A stretch of DNA of 21,255 bases from an uncultured Bacteroidales bacterium (GTDB lineage: Bacteria > Bacteroidota > Bacteroidia > Bacteroidales > UBA932), in contig CALCHD010000119.1 in assembly GCA_937901105.1 (NCBI GenBank), positions 1 through 21,255 on the forward strand, given 5' to 3'. How positions within the stretch are numbered: the stretch's first letter is position 1; each line of letters opens with the position of its first letter. Positions 1 to 8,834 of this stretch are shown piece after piece. Both the position numbers and the translations under genes were made by a program. The notes under the pieces are model-generated. The model saw nothing but the letters and a program-made list of their open reading frames with translations. It was not told where the DNA came from and ran no database searches.

Positions 1-88
1 CCATGAAAGACTCAATCACGTTCTGCACTGCTATCTTCTCAATACCTGTTGCTTTGGCAACCTCGTTAACGATATCTGCTTTAGTCAT
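1..88 (-). CDS. HU/IHF-family DNA-binding protein, N-terminal part only
   Basis: The first 29 codons of a minus-strand gene starting at ATG 88-86 read MTKADIVNEVAKATGIEKIA and continue VQNVIESFM to the window edge. This is the classic N-terminus of HU-type histone-like proteins (helix-turn-helix dimerisation part). The DNA-binding beta arms lie outside the window. HU proteins are abundant nucleoid proteins that bend DNA. A well-formed Bacteroidetes promoter precedes it (131-161). It is divergent from lon. Which HU paralogue it is cannot be told from 29 residues. Confidence 0.9.
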   Translation of the reverse strand, partial: MTKADIVNEVAKATGIEKIAVQNVIESFM

Positions 89-130
89 AATAATTTATAA
101 TATTTAAAGGTTAGTTATTTTTTGGGACAA

Positions 131-161
131 CAAAAGTAGAGTATTTTTTCTGATTTGCAAT
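131..161 (-). promoter_or_regulatory. Bacteroidetes-type promoter for the HU gene
   Basis: On the minus strand the -7 box TACTTTTG (138-131) matches TAnnTTTG exactly. The -33 box ATTG (161-158) lies 19 bases upstream, the usual spacer for the Bacteroidetes primary sigma factor. The start codon of the HU gene is about 43 bases further on. Confidence 0.75.
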
Positions 162-329
162 GATAAATATCACTTTTTTTTAGTTTTAGGCCATTTTTAA
201 CGGGTTATACAGGAGTTCTGGCAGGGTTGAGAAGTTTGGCATATATATTGACCTTATATAAAACCCGCTTCTTCTGCACAGGAGAGGCGCACCATTACTG
301 ACATTTTGACATATATACATATACAGAAC

Positions 330-2732
330 ATGAAGATTCCAAAATTTTCAATTAACCAGATGGAGAGCGGAGAGATAAACATCATTCCAATATTGGACAT
401 AAACGGAAACGCCAATATGGAGGATGCTGATATGCCAAATACCTTGCCTATCCTGGCATTGAGGGATGCAGTGCTGTTCCCCGGCACCATCCTGCCCATT
501 ACAGTAGGAAGGGAAAAATCATTGAGGCTTATTAAGGCCCTGCATAAGGGAAGCAACATCATAGGCACTGTAACACAGAAGGATGCGGCAGTTGAGGAGC
601 CGGTGCACGAAGACCTGTTCCACATTGGAACCAGCGCAAGGATAGTAAGGGTTCTTGAGATGCCGGACGGAGCATACACTGTAATCCTGCAGGGTATAAA
701 GAGATTCACTGTAGACTCAATAATTGCAGAGGAACCTTATCTGATAGGTACTGTAACATACATTGAAGACACCCTTACAGACGACCAGAAGGTTGTTGAG
801 CCGCTTATGAGCTCAATCAAGGATGCCGCACTGTATGTAATAAAGATGACCCCGCACATGCCGCAGGAGACTGCCATGGCAATCAAGGGGATATCAGACA
901 TCAGGTTCCTTGTGAACATGATTGCCACAAACCTTGACAATGACCTCACCCCTGAGAAGCTTGACATCTTGTCTGCCGATGACATTGTTGCAAGAGGCTA
1001 CCGCCTTCTTGCCGCACTTAACAAGCAGGTTGAGATCCTGAAGATAAAGGATGACATCCAGCAGAAGGTAAAGAGCGAGATTGACCAGCAGCAGAGGGAG
1101 TACTACCTGAACAACCAGCTGAAGACCATCCAGGAGGAGCTTGGAATGGACGGCAACGGCAAGGATGCTGCAGAGATGCGCCAGAAGGCGAAGAAAAAAG
1201 AGTGGCCGGAGTGGGTAGCAAAGACATTTGAGAAGGAGCTTGCACGCCTTGAGAGGACAAATGTCACCTCTCCAGAGTACAATGTGCAGCTGAACTATCT
1301 TGAGTTCATACTTGACCTTCCGTGGAACTTTACAACCAAGGACAACCTTGACATGAAGCACGCACAGAAAGTGCTTGACAAAGACCACTTTGGGCTTGAG
1401 AGCGTAAAGGACAGAATCATTGAGTACCTGGCAGTACTCAAGCTTAAGGGAGACATGAAGTCCCCTATCCTGTGCCTGTACGGCCCTCCAGGTGTGGGCA
1501 AGACCTCATTGGGCAAATCAATTGCAAAGGCACTTGGCAGAAAATATGGCAGAATCGCCCTTGGAGGCCTTCATGACGAGGCTGAAATCAGGGGCCACCG
1601 CAAGACATACATTGGCGCAATGGCCGGACGAATCATGCAGACAATTGCAAAGACAGGATCGTCAAACCCTGTAATTGTACTGGACGAGATTGACAAGATC
1701 AGTTCAGACTACAAGGGAGACCCTGCTTCTGCGCTTCTTGAGGCATTGGATCCGGAGCAGAACACCACATTCCATGACAACTACCTTGACATGGACTACG
1801 ACCTTTCAAAGGTGCTCTTCATAACCACTGCCAACAACATCAGCACAATCCACCCTGCCCTTAAGGACAGAATGGAGATGATACCTGTAAGCGGATACCT
1901 TGCAGAGGAGAAATACCATATTGCAAAGGATTACCTGATCCCTAAACAGCGTGAGGCTCACGGACTTAATGCAGCACAGCTAAAAATAGGCAAAGCAGGC
2001 ATTGAGACCATTATAGACAAATACACAAGAGAGTCAGGAGTAAGAAGCCTTGACAAGCAGATTGCAAAGATTGCAAGAAACGTTGCCAAGAAGATTGCCT
2101 TGGAGGAAGAGCTTCCTGCAAGCATTGACGCTAAACTTGTTCAGCAGATCCTTGGCCTTCCAACCAACAGCCACGACATGCAGAAAGGGAACGAGGGTGC
2201 AGGTGTAGTTACAGGCCTTGCATGGACCGAGATGGGTGGAGAGATCCTGTTTGTGGAGACCAGCTTGAGCGAGGGCAAAGGGGTACTTACCACCACCGGA
2301 AACCTTGGAGATGTGATGAAGGAGTCAGCAATGATTGCCTACCAGTACATCAAGGCGCATCCGCAGCTGCTTGGCCTCAAGCCGGAGGAGATCCAGAACA
2401 AGGATGTACATATCCACGTACCGGAGGGGGCTATTCCTAAAGACGGCCCTTCTGCCGGAATTACTATGGTAAGCTCAATGGCATCTGCATTCAAGGGCCA
2501 GCCTGTAAAACAGGCAATCGCCATGACCGGAGAGATGACCTTAAGGGGCAAAGTGCTCCCTGTAGGAGGCATCAAGGAGAAGATCCTGGCAGCAAAAAGA
2601 GCCGGCATCACCACCATAATCCTTTCTGCAGAGAATGAGAAAGACATAAAGGAGATTAAGGAAGTATACGTAAAAGGCCTTGAGTTCCACTATGTGAAGA
2701 CAATGCAGGATGTAATTGAATTCATTTTCTAA
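330..2732 (+). CDS. lon: Lon ATP-dependent endopeptidase (LonA)
   Basis: Cytosolic hexameric AAA+ protease that degrades misfolded and regulatory proteins. From ATG 330 it has 800 residues, normal for LonA. Order: N-terminal LON substrate-binding domain (about 37-230, beginning LPILALRDAVLFPG), coiled-coil linker, AAA+ module with Walker A GPPGVGKT (385-392) and Walker B VIVLDEID (448-455), then the protease domain with the serine-lysine dyad: Ser708 in DGPSAG and Lys751 in GGIKEK, 43 residues apart as in E. coli Lon. The reading frame is also open to a TTG at 306, but ATG 330 (or ATG 360) is a more likely start because family similarity begins only near residue 37. First gene of a tight plus-strand run; ung starts 2 bases after its stop. 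I could not find a convincing promoter in the 217 bases upstream; heat-shock control would be expected but is not visible. Confidence 0.97.
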   Translation: MKIPKFSINQMESGEINIIPILDINGNANMEDADMPNTLPILALRDAVLFPGTILPITVGREKSLRLIKALHKGSNIIGTVTQKDAAVEEPVHEDLFHIGTSARIVRVLEMPDGAYTVILQGIKRFTVDSIIAEEPYLIGTVTYIEDTLTDDQKVVEPLMSSIKDAALYVIKMTPHMPQETAMAIKGISDIRFLVNMIATNLDNDLTPEKLDILSADDIVARGYRLLAALNKQVEILKIKDDIQQKVKSEIDQQQREYYLNNQLKTIQEELGMDGNGKDAAEMRQKAKKKEWPEWVAKTFEKELARLERTNVTSPEYNVQLNYLEFILDLPWNFTTKDNLDMKHAQKVLDKDHFGLESVKDRIIEYLAVLKLKGDMKSPILCLYGPPGVGKTSLGKSIAKALGRKYGRIALGGLHDEAEIRGHRKTYIGAMAGRIMQTIAKTGSSNPVIVLDEIDKISSDYKGDPASALLEALDPEQNTTFHDNYLDMDYDLSKVLFITTANNISTIHPALKDRMEMIPVSGYLAEEKYHIAKDYLIPKQREAHGLNAAQLKIGKAGIETIIDKYTRESGVRSLDKQIAKIARNVAKKIALEEELPASIDAKLVQQILGLPTNSHDMQKGNEGAGVVTGLAWTEMGGEILFVETSLSEGKGVLTTTGNLGDVMKESAMIAYQYIKAHPQLLGLKPEEIQNKDVHIHVPEGAIPKDGPSAGITMVSSMASAFKGQPVKQAIAMTGEMTLRGKVLPVGGIKEKILAAKRAGITTIILSAENEKDIKEIKEVYVKGLEFHYVKTMQDVIEFIF

Positions 2733-2734
2733 AG

Positions 2735-3403
2735 ATGGATGTAAAGATAGAGCAGCAGTGGAAAGAGAAACTGCAGGGAGAGTTTGACAAGGAGTACTTC
2801 AGGAACCTTGTCAGCTTTCTCCATGCAGAAAAGGCTGCAGGAAAGACAATATACCCCCCAGGAAGCCAGATCTTCAACGCCTTTTCACTCACCCCATTCA
2901 ACAATGTAAAGGTTGTAATACTTGGCCAGGACCCATACCACGGGCCCAACCAGGCCCACGGCCTTTCATTTTCTGTTCCCGACGGAATTCCGGCACCCCC
3001 TTCACTAAAGAACATATACAAGGAGATAGAATCCGACCTTGGAATAGAGATAAATAAAAACGGCAACCTTGAAAACTGGGCAAAGCAGGGAGTGTTCCTG
3101 CTCAACGCCGTACTTACGGTAAGGGCATCAGAGCCCACATCACACAGCAAAATTGGCTGGACAGAATTCACAGATGCAGTGATAAAGGCCATTTCCGACA
3201 ACACCTCCGGAGTAGTATTCATGCTTTGGGGAAATTTTGCAAGAAGCAAGAAAGAGTTGATAGACAGCACAAAGCACTATATTTTGGAAGCAGCTCACCC
3301 ATCTCCTTTAGCGCGTGGCGCGTTTTTTGGATGCAAACATTTCTCAAAATGCAATGAAATATTAAAGAACTTGGGAAAAACCCCAATAGACTGGAGTTTA
3401 TAA
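2735..3403 (+). CDS. ung: Uracil-DNA glycosylase, family 1
   Basis: Removes uracil from DNA to start base-excision repair. The 222-residue length is normal. The water-activating motif GQDPYHGP (64-71, catalytic Asp66) is intact, followed by the uracil-binding stretch LLNAVLTV (122-129) and the leucine-loop motif HPSPLA (188-193, His188 being the second catalytic residue). Start at ATG 2735 is fixed by a 2-base gap to the lon stop, which suggests translational coupling. The next gene starts 2 bases after its stop. Cytosolic; no signal peptide. Confidence 0.97.
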   Translation: MDVKIEQQWKEKLQGEFDKEYFRNLVSFLHAEKAAGKTIYPPGSQIFNAFSLTPFNNVKVVILGQDPYHGPNQAHGLSFSVPDGIPAPPSLKNIYKEIESDLGIEINKNGNLENWAKQGVFLLNAVLTVRASEPTSHSKIGWTEFTDAVIKAISDNTSGVVFMLWGNFARSKKELIDSTKHYILEAAHPSPLARGAFFGCKHFSKCNEILKNLGKTPIDWSL

Positions 3404-3405
3404 AA

Positions 3406-3837
3406 ATGAAAAAAATGATTACACTTTTACTTATTGCCCTTGTATCGGGCATATTTGCCATGTGCGCACCCAAAAAAGAGATTCCTGTAGAGAGCAGCTG
3501 GGCATTGGAGACAATATACACAGACGGCAAAGAGATATCTGTACCGGAAGGGCATACACCTTATCTGGCATTTCTTGCAGACAAGAAAATATCGGGAGAA
3601 ACAGGCTGCAACAGATTCTTTGGAGACTACACGGCAAAAGGGAAGAAACTGACCTTTACAAATGTTGGTTCAACAAGGATGATGTGCCCCCAGATGGCAT
3701 TTGAGAACGCTGTTCTGGAAGCTATAAACGGGACTGCACAATACACCCTTGCAGGGGACACTATGGCCCTTAAGGACAAGGATGGAAACATTATAGCACT
3801 TCTTAAAAAAATAGAGCCTGTCTCTTTGGAAAATTGA
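3406..3837 (+). CDS. META/HslJ-like domain lipoprotein
   Basis: A 143-residue exported protein. The N-terminus is a short hydrophobic signal ending FAMC at Cys20; the lipobox is slightly unusual (Met before Cys) but a Bacteroidetes type II signal peptide is likely. The mature part carries the META domain signature: ETGCNRFFGDY (about 65-75) followed by the FTNVGSTRMMCP stretch (about 84-95), as in E. coli HslJ. HslJ and its relatives are linked to novobiocin resistance and envelope stress, but the molecular function is not known. It lies 2 bases after ung, so it is probably co-transcribed with lon and ung. Confidence 0.85.
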   Translation: MKKMITLLLIALVSGIFAMCAPKKEIPVESSWALETIYTDGKEISVPEGHTPYLAFLADKKISGETGCNRFFGDYTAKGKKLTFTNVGSTRMMCPQMAFENAVLEAINGTAQYTLAGDTMALKDKDGNIIALLKKIEPVSLEN

Positions 3838-3840
3838 TTA

Positions 3841-3870
3841 CATTTGTGAAAAGAAAATGTTTCACAAATG
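3841..3870 (+). promoter_or_regulatory. Hairpin that encloses the coaD start codon
   Basis: Perfect 11-bp inverted repeat CATTTGTGAAA (3841-3851) and TTTCACAAATG (3860-3870) with an 8-base loop AGAAAATG. The last three bases of the right arm are the coaD start codon. No U-tract follows, so it is not an intrinsic terminator. In mRNA it would hold the initiation codon in a stem, while the purine-rich loop could serve as ribosome-contact site. The repeat is directly visible; a role in translation control is inference. Confidence 0.65.
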
Positions 3871-4356
3871 CGTACAGCAATATTCCCAGGATCTTTTGAT
3901 CCCTTTACAGTAGGCCACTTTGACGTTCTGGAGTCGGCACTCCAGCTGTTTGACAAAATAATAGTGGCCGTTGGATACAACAGCTCAAAAAAGGGCTTCC
4001 TTACCCCAGAAACAAGAGTAGAAATCATAAAGCAGGCTGTAGCGCACCTTCCTAATGTGGAGGTGTGCACATACAGCGGCCTTACCATAGACCTCTGCCA
4101 CCAGCTTGGCGTAAACCACATCATCAGGGGGTTGAGGACCACCACAGACTTTGAGATGGAGAGCGTAATAGCGCAGGCCAACAAGAAAATGGCCCCTGAC
4201 ATCTCAACAGTATTTATCCCTGCATGCCAGGAATACTCATTCATCTCCTCTACCGTAGTGAGAGACATCCTTATCCACAAAGGGGATGCGGCACAGTTCC
4301 TCCCTAAAGGGGTTGACATTGCCAAGTTCCTCAACCAGACAGGAGAGACAAAATGA
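3868..4356 (+). CDS. coaD: Phosphopantetheine adenylyltransferase
   Basis: Fourth step of coenzyme A synthesis: ATP + 4'-phosphopantetheine to dephospho-CoA + pyrophosphate, in the cytosol. 162 residues, normal for bacterial PPAT. Nucleotidyltransferase signature FPGSFDPFTVGH at 6-17 with the TxGH motif (Thr14 to His17), IIRGLRTTTDFEMES at 85-99, and the ISSTVVR motif at 126-132. Alignment with the family start M(R/K)xAIFPGSFDP fixes the start at ATG 3868, inside an 11-bp hairpin stem. The stop overlaps the next start by ATGA (4353-4356). The same product cannot be LpxC or a glycerol cytidylyltransferase given the full PPAT motif set. Confidence 0.96.
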   Translation: MRTAIFPGSFDPFTVGHFDVLESALQLFDKIIVAVGYNSSKKGFLTPETRVEIIKQAVAHLPNVEVCTYSGLTIDLCHQLGVNHIIRGLRTTTDFEMESVIAQANKKMAPDISTVFIPACQEYSFISSTVVRDILIHKGDAAQFLPKGVDIAKFLNQTGETK

Positions 4357-5978
4357 AACACCTCCGCTTCATCTTCTCCGCAATAGCACTTATCCTAGCC
4401 CTTGCAGGCGACGCCTGTGCCCTCGGACGCAGGAACACGCTTCCTGCACCGCAGGATAATCATGCCAAACAGGAAAGTGCTGCATCACCACAGGGAATGC
4501 CTGCCACTTATAAAGATGCTGCTGCGGCACAAGATACAGTGAGGTTTGATACCGCAACTGCAAAAGCGAAGGTGGAGCAATATTTGAGCCTGATACAGTA
4601 CAGCCACACAGATACCATTCTGGCAAAGGTAAACAGCCTGATTGAAGCAGGTGACGACGAGCACACAAAAAGCTTTATGGCCTACACCGCATACAATTTC
4701 TTCTACAGCTCACCCATTATGGGGCAGGAAGGGATTGCAGTGAAAATTGCCCAGGAGTGGTTCCTCAATGACAGGCTCCCCTGGCCTAATGAAGAGGGAA
4801 AATTCATGCTCAAGGCCTTTGTGGAGTTCAACAGGCAATCCCTCATAGGGATGGAGGCGCCCGAGCTGGAGCTTCAGGATTCGTCGGGAAGAAAAACCTC
4901 CCTCAACTCGCTGCAGGCGGAATATACAATCCTCTACTTCTATTCAGACAAATGTTCATCCTGCCAGGAGCAGACCCCACAGCTTGTTGACTTTGTAAAC
5001 AGCTACAATGACGGGGTGCTGGCGGTGTATGCCGTTTATGCAGAGGCCAATGAAAACAACTGGAAAGAGTATATAAAGGAGAACCTCTACATCTACAACC
5101 CCTTCACATTCTGGACCGACGTCTATGACTCCGATTTCAGCAGCGGGTTCCATATGCTGTACAATGTAATGAAGACCCCGCAGATGTTCCTTATAGACAA
5201 GGAGAAAAGGATCATAGGACGCGGACTTGACGTGGAGGCGCTCAAACAGATCCTGGCACAGAAGAACCGTGAGAGGGATGAGATGCATTCCCTCTTTGAA
5301 GCGATATTCGCACCGGCAAAAGGGAACAGCACAGAAATAGCACTTACCATAGACCTGTTTGCCCAGAGGACAATTGCAGACCAGGAGACCTTCAGGGACA
5401 TAATGAGCGGAATGTTCCTGTGGCTGAACATGGATGAGGACTACACCCTTCAGGAAGGGGCAGCCTACCTTGCAGAAAAATATATTGTAAATCTTCCCGA
5501 CAGATGGACAAAAACCTATCTCCAGCAGATAAAGGAGACCCTGGAGGCATTCAACAAGAACCGTCTTGGGGAAAAAGCGGCAGATTTGCAGCTGGAGAGG
5601 CAGGACAACAGTCCAATTAACATGTCAGATATTACAACTGAATATAAAGTTTTGTATTTTTACAGGCCAAACTGCGGAATGTGCAGCCAGGTAACCCCAA
5701 AGATGGCCCAGATCTACAACGAGTTCAAGGACAAGCTGGACATCCAGTTCCTTGCCATCAACCTTGGGGGCGGATACAGGGAGTGGATTGAATACACCCA
5801 GGCCATTGGGGCAGACTGGGAGAACTTGAGGGGTCCTGACGGAGACTCGGGGGAGATCTACAACAAGTACTACATAGACAACATTCCACAGATATATCTC
5901 CTCATCAACGGCACCGTAGCGGCCAAGGGGATAAATGACATTGACCTTAAAGAGATACTAAAAAGCATCAAACCATGA
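4353..5978 (+). CDS. Exported double thioredoxin-fold (TlpA-like) protein, probable DUF5106 family
   Basis: 541 residues with an N-terminal signal peptide (hydrophobic 5-20, likely cut after ACA near residue 23), so periplasmic. After a Ser/Ala/Gln-rich linker comes a helical N-terminal region (about 60-165) that resembles the DUF5106 domain often found before TlpA-like folds in Bacteroidetes. The first thioredoxin-like domain begins GMEAPELELQD and carries Cys201-Ser-Ser-Cys204. A helical spacer follows, then a second thioredoxin-like domain starting GEKAADLQLE with Cys441-Gly-Met-Cys444. Both domains keep a CxxC, so two redox-active sites are plausible: thiol-disulfide exchange or periplasmic disulfide reduction. 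The substrate is unknown. ATGA overlaps both with coaD and with the downstream dehydrogenase place it firmly in the same operon. Confidence 0.85.
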   Translation: MKHLRFIFSAIALILALAGDACALGRRNTLPAPQDNHAKQESAASPQGMPATYKDAAAAQDTVRFDTATAKAKVEQYLSLIQYSHTDTILAKVNSLIEAGDDEHTKSFMAYTAYNFFYSSPIMGQEGIAVKIAQEWFLNDRLPWPNEEGKFMLKAFVEFNRQSLIGMEAPELELQDSSGRKTSLNSLQAEYTILYFYSDKCSSCQEQTPQLVDFVNSYNDGVLAVYAVYAEANENNWKEYIKENLYIYNPFTFWTDVYDSDFSSGFHMLYNVMKTPQMFLIDKEKRIIGRGLDVEALKQILAQKNRERDEMHSLFEAIFAPAKGNSTEIALTIDLFAQRTIADQETFRDIMSGMFLWLNMDEDYTLQEGAAYLAEKYIVNLPDRWTKTYLQQIKETLEAFNKNRLGEKAADLQLERQDNSPINMSDITTEYKVLYFYRPNCGMCSQVTPKMAQIYNEFKDKLDIQFLAINLGGGYREWIEYTQAIGADWENLRGPDGDSGEIYNKYYIDNIPQIYLLINGTVAAKGINDIDLKEILKSIKP

Positions 5979-8833
5979 TAACCGGCAAATACAAGGAGTT
6001 TTACAATAAACTCAACACAATAATCCCAAAAGAGCGCCTTTTGCACGACTCATTGAGCACCCTTGCCTTTGGCACAGACGCTTCATTCTACCGTCTCATC
6101 CCCAAACTAGTAGTGAGGGCACAAAGTACAGATGAGATAAAGCTGATCATGCGCACTGCGCACGAAATGGGCATTGCGGTAACCTACAGGGCAGCAGGCA
6201 CATCTCTGTCGGGACAAGGAATATCAGACTCCGTGCTGGTTATTGCCACCCACGGCTTCAAGGACTACAAGATTCTTGACGGCGGTCTTAAGATTGAGCT
6301 TCAGCCGGGCATCCGCGGAGGTGCAGCAAACAGGTACCTTGTAAAATACGGCCGCAAGATTGGTCCGGATCCTGCATCAATTGATTCTGCCATGATTGGA
6401 GGTATTGCGGCGAACAACGCCAGCGGAATGTGTTGCGGTACAAGCGAGAACTCCTACAAGACAATTGCCGACATTAAAGTTATCCTGGCTGACGGAACAG
6501 AGCTTGACACTGCGAGCGAGGCTTCGCGCAAGGCCTTTGCAGCCAGCCATGGAAAGATGCTGGAGCAGCTGGAGGATATTGCCCGCAGGATAGATGCAGA
6601 CCAGACCCTTAAAGAGAGGATCCAGCGCAAATACAAAATCAAGAACACCACCGGATACAGTCTCAATGCATTTGTAGACTACAAGGATGGCTTTGATATC
6701 CTAAAGCATATCATCATAGGTTCGGAGGGAACCTTGGCATTTATCTCATCTGTTACCTACAATACAGTAGTTGAGCACCAGCACAAAGGGTTGGCCCTGA
6801 TGATTTTCCCTACCATAAAGGAGGCTTGCGAGGCTGTGCAGATATTGAAGCAGCAGCCGGTTTCTGCAGTGGAGATGATGGACAGGGCAAGTATCAGGTC
6901 TGTGGAGAATGCTGCTGGGGTGCCTGAATATATAAAGACATTGTCGGGAGGAGCAGCAGGATTGCTTGTGGAGGTCAGAGGTGAGGACGATGCTGCAGTG
7001 GATGCAAAATGTGCTCAGATTGCCGATGCAATTAAGGATATCCCTACTGAGTTGCCATACGCATTTACAAAGGATGCCAAGGAGCAGGCAATTTTGTGGA
7101 AGATAAGGAAAGAGACTTTGCCTACCGTTGCCGGCATGAGAAAGGCGGGAACAACAGCTATTATTGAGGATATCTGCTTCCCTGTGCCACAGCTTGCAGA
7201 CGCGGTTCTGGATTTGAGAAAGATATTTGAAGAGGACGGCTATGCAGATGCCGTAATCTTCGGCCACGCCCTTGAGGGCAACCTCCATTTCATGTTCAAC
7301 CAGGATTTTGGTACAGAGAGCGAGGTGGAGAAATACAGCAAGTTTATGGACGACATTGCAGACCTTGTTGTAAACAAATACGACGGTTCTCTTAAGGCAG
7401 AGCACGGTACCGGCCGCAACATGGCCCCTTATGTGGAGAAAGAGTGGGGAGCACAGGCTTATGCCCTCATGAAAGAGGTAAAACAGATATTTGACCCTAA
7501 AGGAATTTTGAATCCTGGTGTTATCCTCAACAACGACCACCAGGCCCATATCAAGAACCTCAAGCCTTGCCCAGACGTTAAGGAGAGCGTGAACAAGTGT
7601 ATGGAGTGCGGTTTCTGTGAGGGCGGATGCGTTGCAGAGGGCCTTACCCTTTCACCACGCCAGAGAGTTGCCTCATTCCGCGAGATGGAGAGGCTTAAGG
7701 CTACCGGCGAAGCGCCTCACATTGCAGCCGAGATGCAAAAACAGTACAAATACTGGGGTATGGAGACCTGCGCAACAGACAGTTTATGTGCAATCAAATG
7801 CCCTGTAAAAGTTGATACCGGAAAACTCATAAAAGAGCTGCGCCATGCAGAGCACTCCCCTGCTGCAGAAAAAAATGCGGTGAAGCTTGCTTCAAACATG
7901 GACAAGGTTACAGCAGGAATGCGTGCCGGATTGAACATCACCTACGCAATGCGCGTGGCAATGGGTAAAAAAGTGTTTGGTACACTTGCAATGGCTGCCC
8001 GCAAACTTACCTGCGGCGCCATCCCAATGTGGAACGAGCACTTCCCTAAAGCGGCACATAAGATAAACTATACCAGCGTATCCCCTGCTCCTGAAGTGAA
8101 GCCAGCAGGCACAGTAGTATACTTCCCATCTTGTATTACCAGAAGTATGGGTGTGAGCAAGTCATACAGCAACGAGCTGGAGATCACCAGACTTACAGAG
8201 AAACTTCTTTTGAAGGCAGGATACAAAGTAATCTACCCGGAGAACATGAACAAGCTTTGCTGCGGTATGGCATTCAGCAGTAAAGGATATGTAGAAGCAG
8301 GCAAGAAAGCATCAGACGAGCTTGAGGCAGCATTGCTAAAGGCTTCAGAGAATGGCAAATACCCTGTACTTTGCGACATGAGCCCTTGCCTTTACACCAT
8401 GCGCAGCAACATGGACGGTGGCGCACTCAAGCTGTACGAGCCAGCTGAATTCATTCTGAAGTTCCTTAAAGACAAGCTCAAAATAAAGAAACTTGACAAA
8501 CGCGTTGCAGTATTTGCCGTATGCTCAACCAAAAAGCTTGGCGTAGACAACATGCTGTTTGATGTGGCAAGACTATGCGCAAAAGAGGTAACAGTAATTG
8601 ACAGCAACTGCTGCGGCTTTGCCGGCGACAGAGGCTTCACCTTCCCGCAGCTGAACACCCACGGCTTGCGCATGCTCCGCTCACAGGTAGAAGGAACCCT
8701 TGTTGACGGCACAAAAACCTCACCTTGCGTGGAGGGCTATGCCACCAGCCGCACCTGCGAGATTGGCTTGAGCCGCAACAGCGGAATTACCTTCAAATCC
8801 ATACTGTACTTGCTGGATGAGGCGAGTGAATGA
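5975..8833 (+). CDS. FAD-binding and Fe-S-binding 2-hydroxyacid dehydrogenase (D-lactate/glycolate/2-hydroxyglutarate type)
   Basis: A 952-residue single-chain fusion. The N-terminal FAD_binding_4 (VAO-type) domain has the PP-loop AAGTSLSGQG and GGIAANNASGMCCG. The FAD-oxidase C domain includes GHALEGNLHF and HGTGRN (His477). Then come two Cys clusters for 4Fe-4S: C542-x2-C545-x2-C548-x3-C552, and C599-x5-C605-x3-C609-P. A C-terminal CCG region (CCGMAF near 762, CCGFAGDRG near 878) follows, as in GlcF/LldE/HdrB. In many bacteria these parts are separate GlcD and GlcF subunits; the fusion resembles E. coli YdiJ. It likely oxidises a D-2-hydroxyacid and passes electrons to the quinone or ferredoxin pool at the inner face of the membrane. 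Substrate cannot be decided from sequence. Starts by an ATGA overlap; last gene of the operon. Confidence 0.9.
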   Translation: MITGKYKEFYNKLNTIIPKERLLHDSLSTLAFGTDASFYRLIPKLVVRAQSTDEIKLIMRTAHEMGIAVTYRAAGTSLSGQGISDSVLVIATHGFKDYKILDGGLKIELQPGIRGGAANRYLVKYGRKIGPDPASIDSAMIGGIAANNASGMCCGTSENSYKTIADIKVILADGTELDTASEASRKAFAASHGKMLEQLEDIARRIDADQTLKERIQRKYKIKNTTGYSLNAFVDYKDGFDILKHIIIGSEGTLAFISSVTYNTVVEHQHKGLALMIFPTIKEACEAVQILKQQPVSAVEMMDRASIRSVENAAGVPEYIKTLSGGAAGLLVEVRGEDDAAVDAKCAQIADAIKDIPTELPYAFTKDAKEQAILWKIRKETLPTVAGMRKAGTTAIIEDICFPVPQLADAVLDLRKIFEEDGYADAVIFGHALEGNLHFMFNQDFGTESEVEKYSKFMDDIADLVVNKYDGSLKAEHGTGRNMAPYVEKEWGAQAYALMKEVKQIFDPKGILNPGVILNNDHQAHIKNLKPCPDVKESVNKCMECGFCEGGCVAEGLTLSPRQRVASFREMERLKATGEAPHIAAEMQKQYKYWGMETCATDSLCAIKCPVKVDTGKLIKELRHAEHSPAAEKNAVKLASNMDKVTAGMRAGLNITYAMRVAMGKKVFGTLAMAARKLTCGAIPMWNEHFPKAAHKINYTSVSPAPEVKPAGTVVYFPSCITRSMGVSKSYSNELEITRLTEKLLLKAGYKVIYPENMNKLCCGMAFSSKGYVEAGKKASDELEAALLKASENGKYPVLCDMSPCLYTMRSNMDGGALKLYEPAEFILKFLKDKLKIKKLDKRVAVFAVCSTKKLGVDNMLFDVARLCAKEVTVIDSNCCGFAGDRGFTFPQLNTHGLRMLRSQVEGTLVDGTKTSPCVEGYATSRTCEIGLSRNSGITFKSILYLLDEASE

Positions 8834-8834
8834 G

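Noticed and set aside
235..264. Possible lon promoter with TTTG at 235-238
   Set aside because: The sequence 19 bases downstream (TATAAAAC) does not fit TAnnTTTG; not strong enough to list.
306..329. TTG at 306 as start of lon (8 extra residues)
   Set aside because: Rare start codon; an in-frame ATG follows at 330 and family similarity starts later still.
3627..4361. 244-codon open minus-strand frame across the META gene and coaD
   Set aside because: Shadow frame opposite two convincingly identified genes; it has no recognisable domain.
6746..7549. 267-codon open minus-strand frame opposite the FAD/Fe-S dehydrogenase
   Set aside because: Cys/Leu/His-rich composition with no motif, no promoter, and full overlap with a gene carrying all expected motifs.
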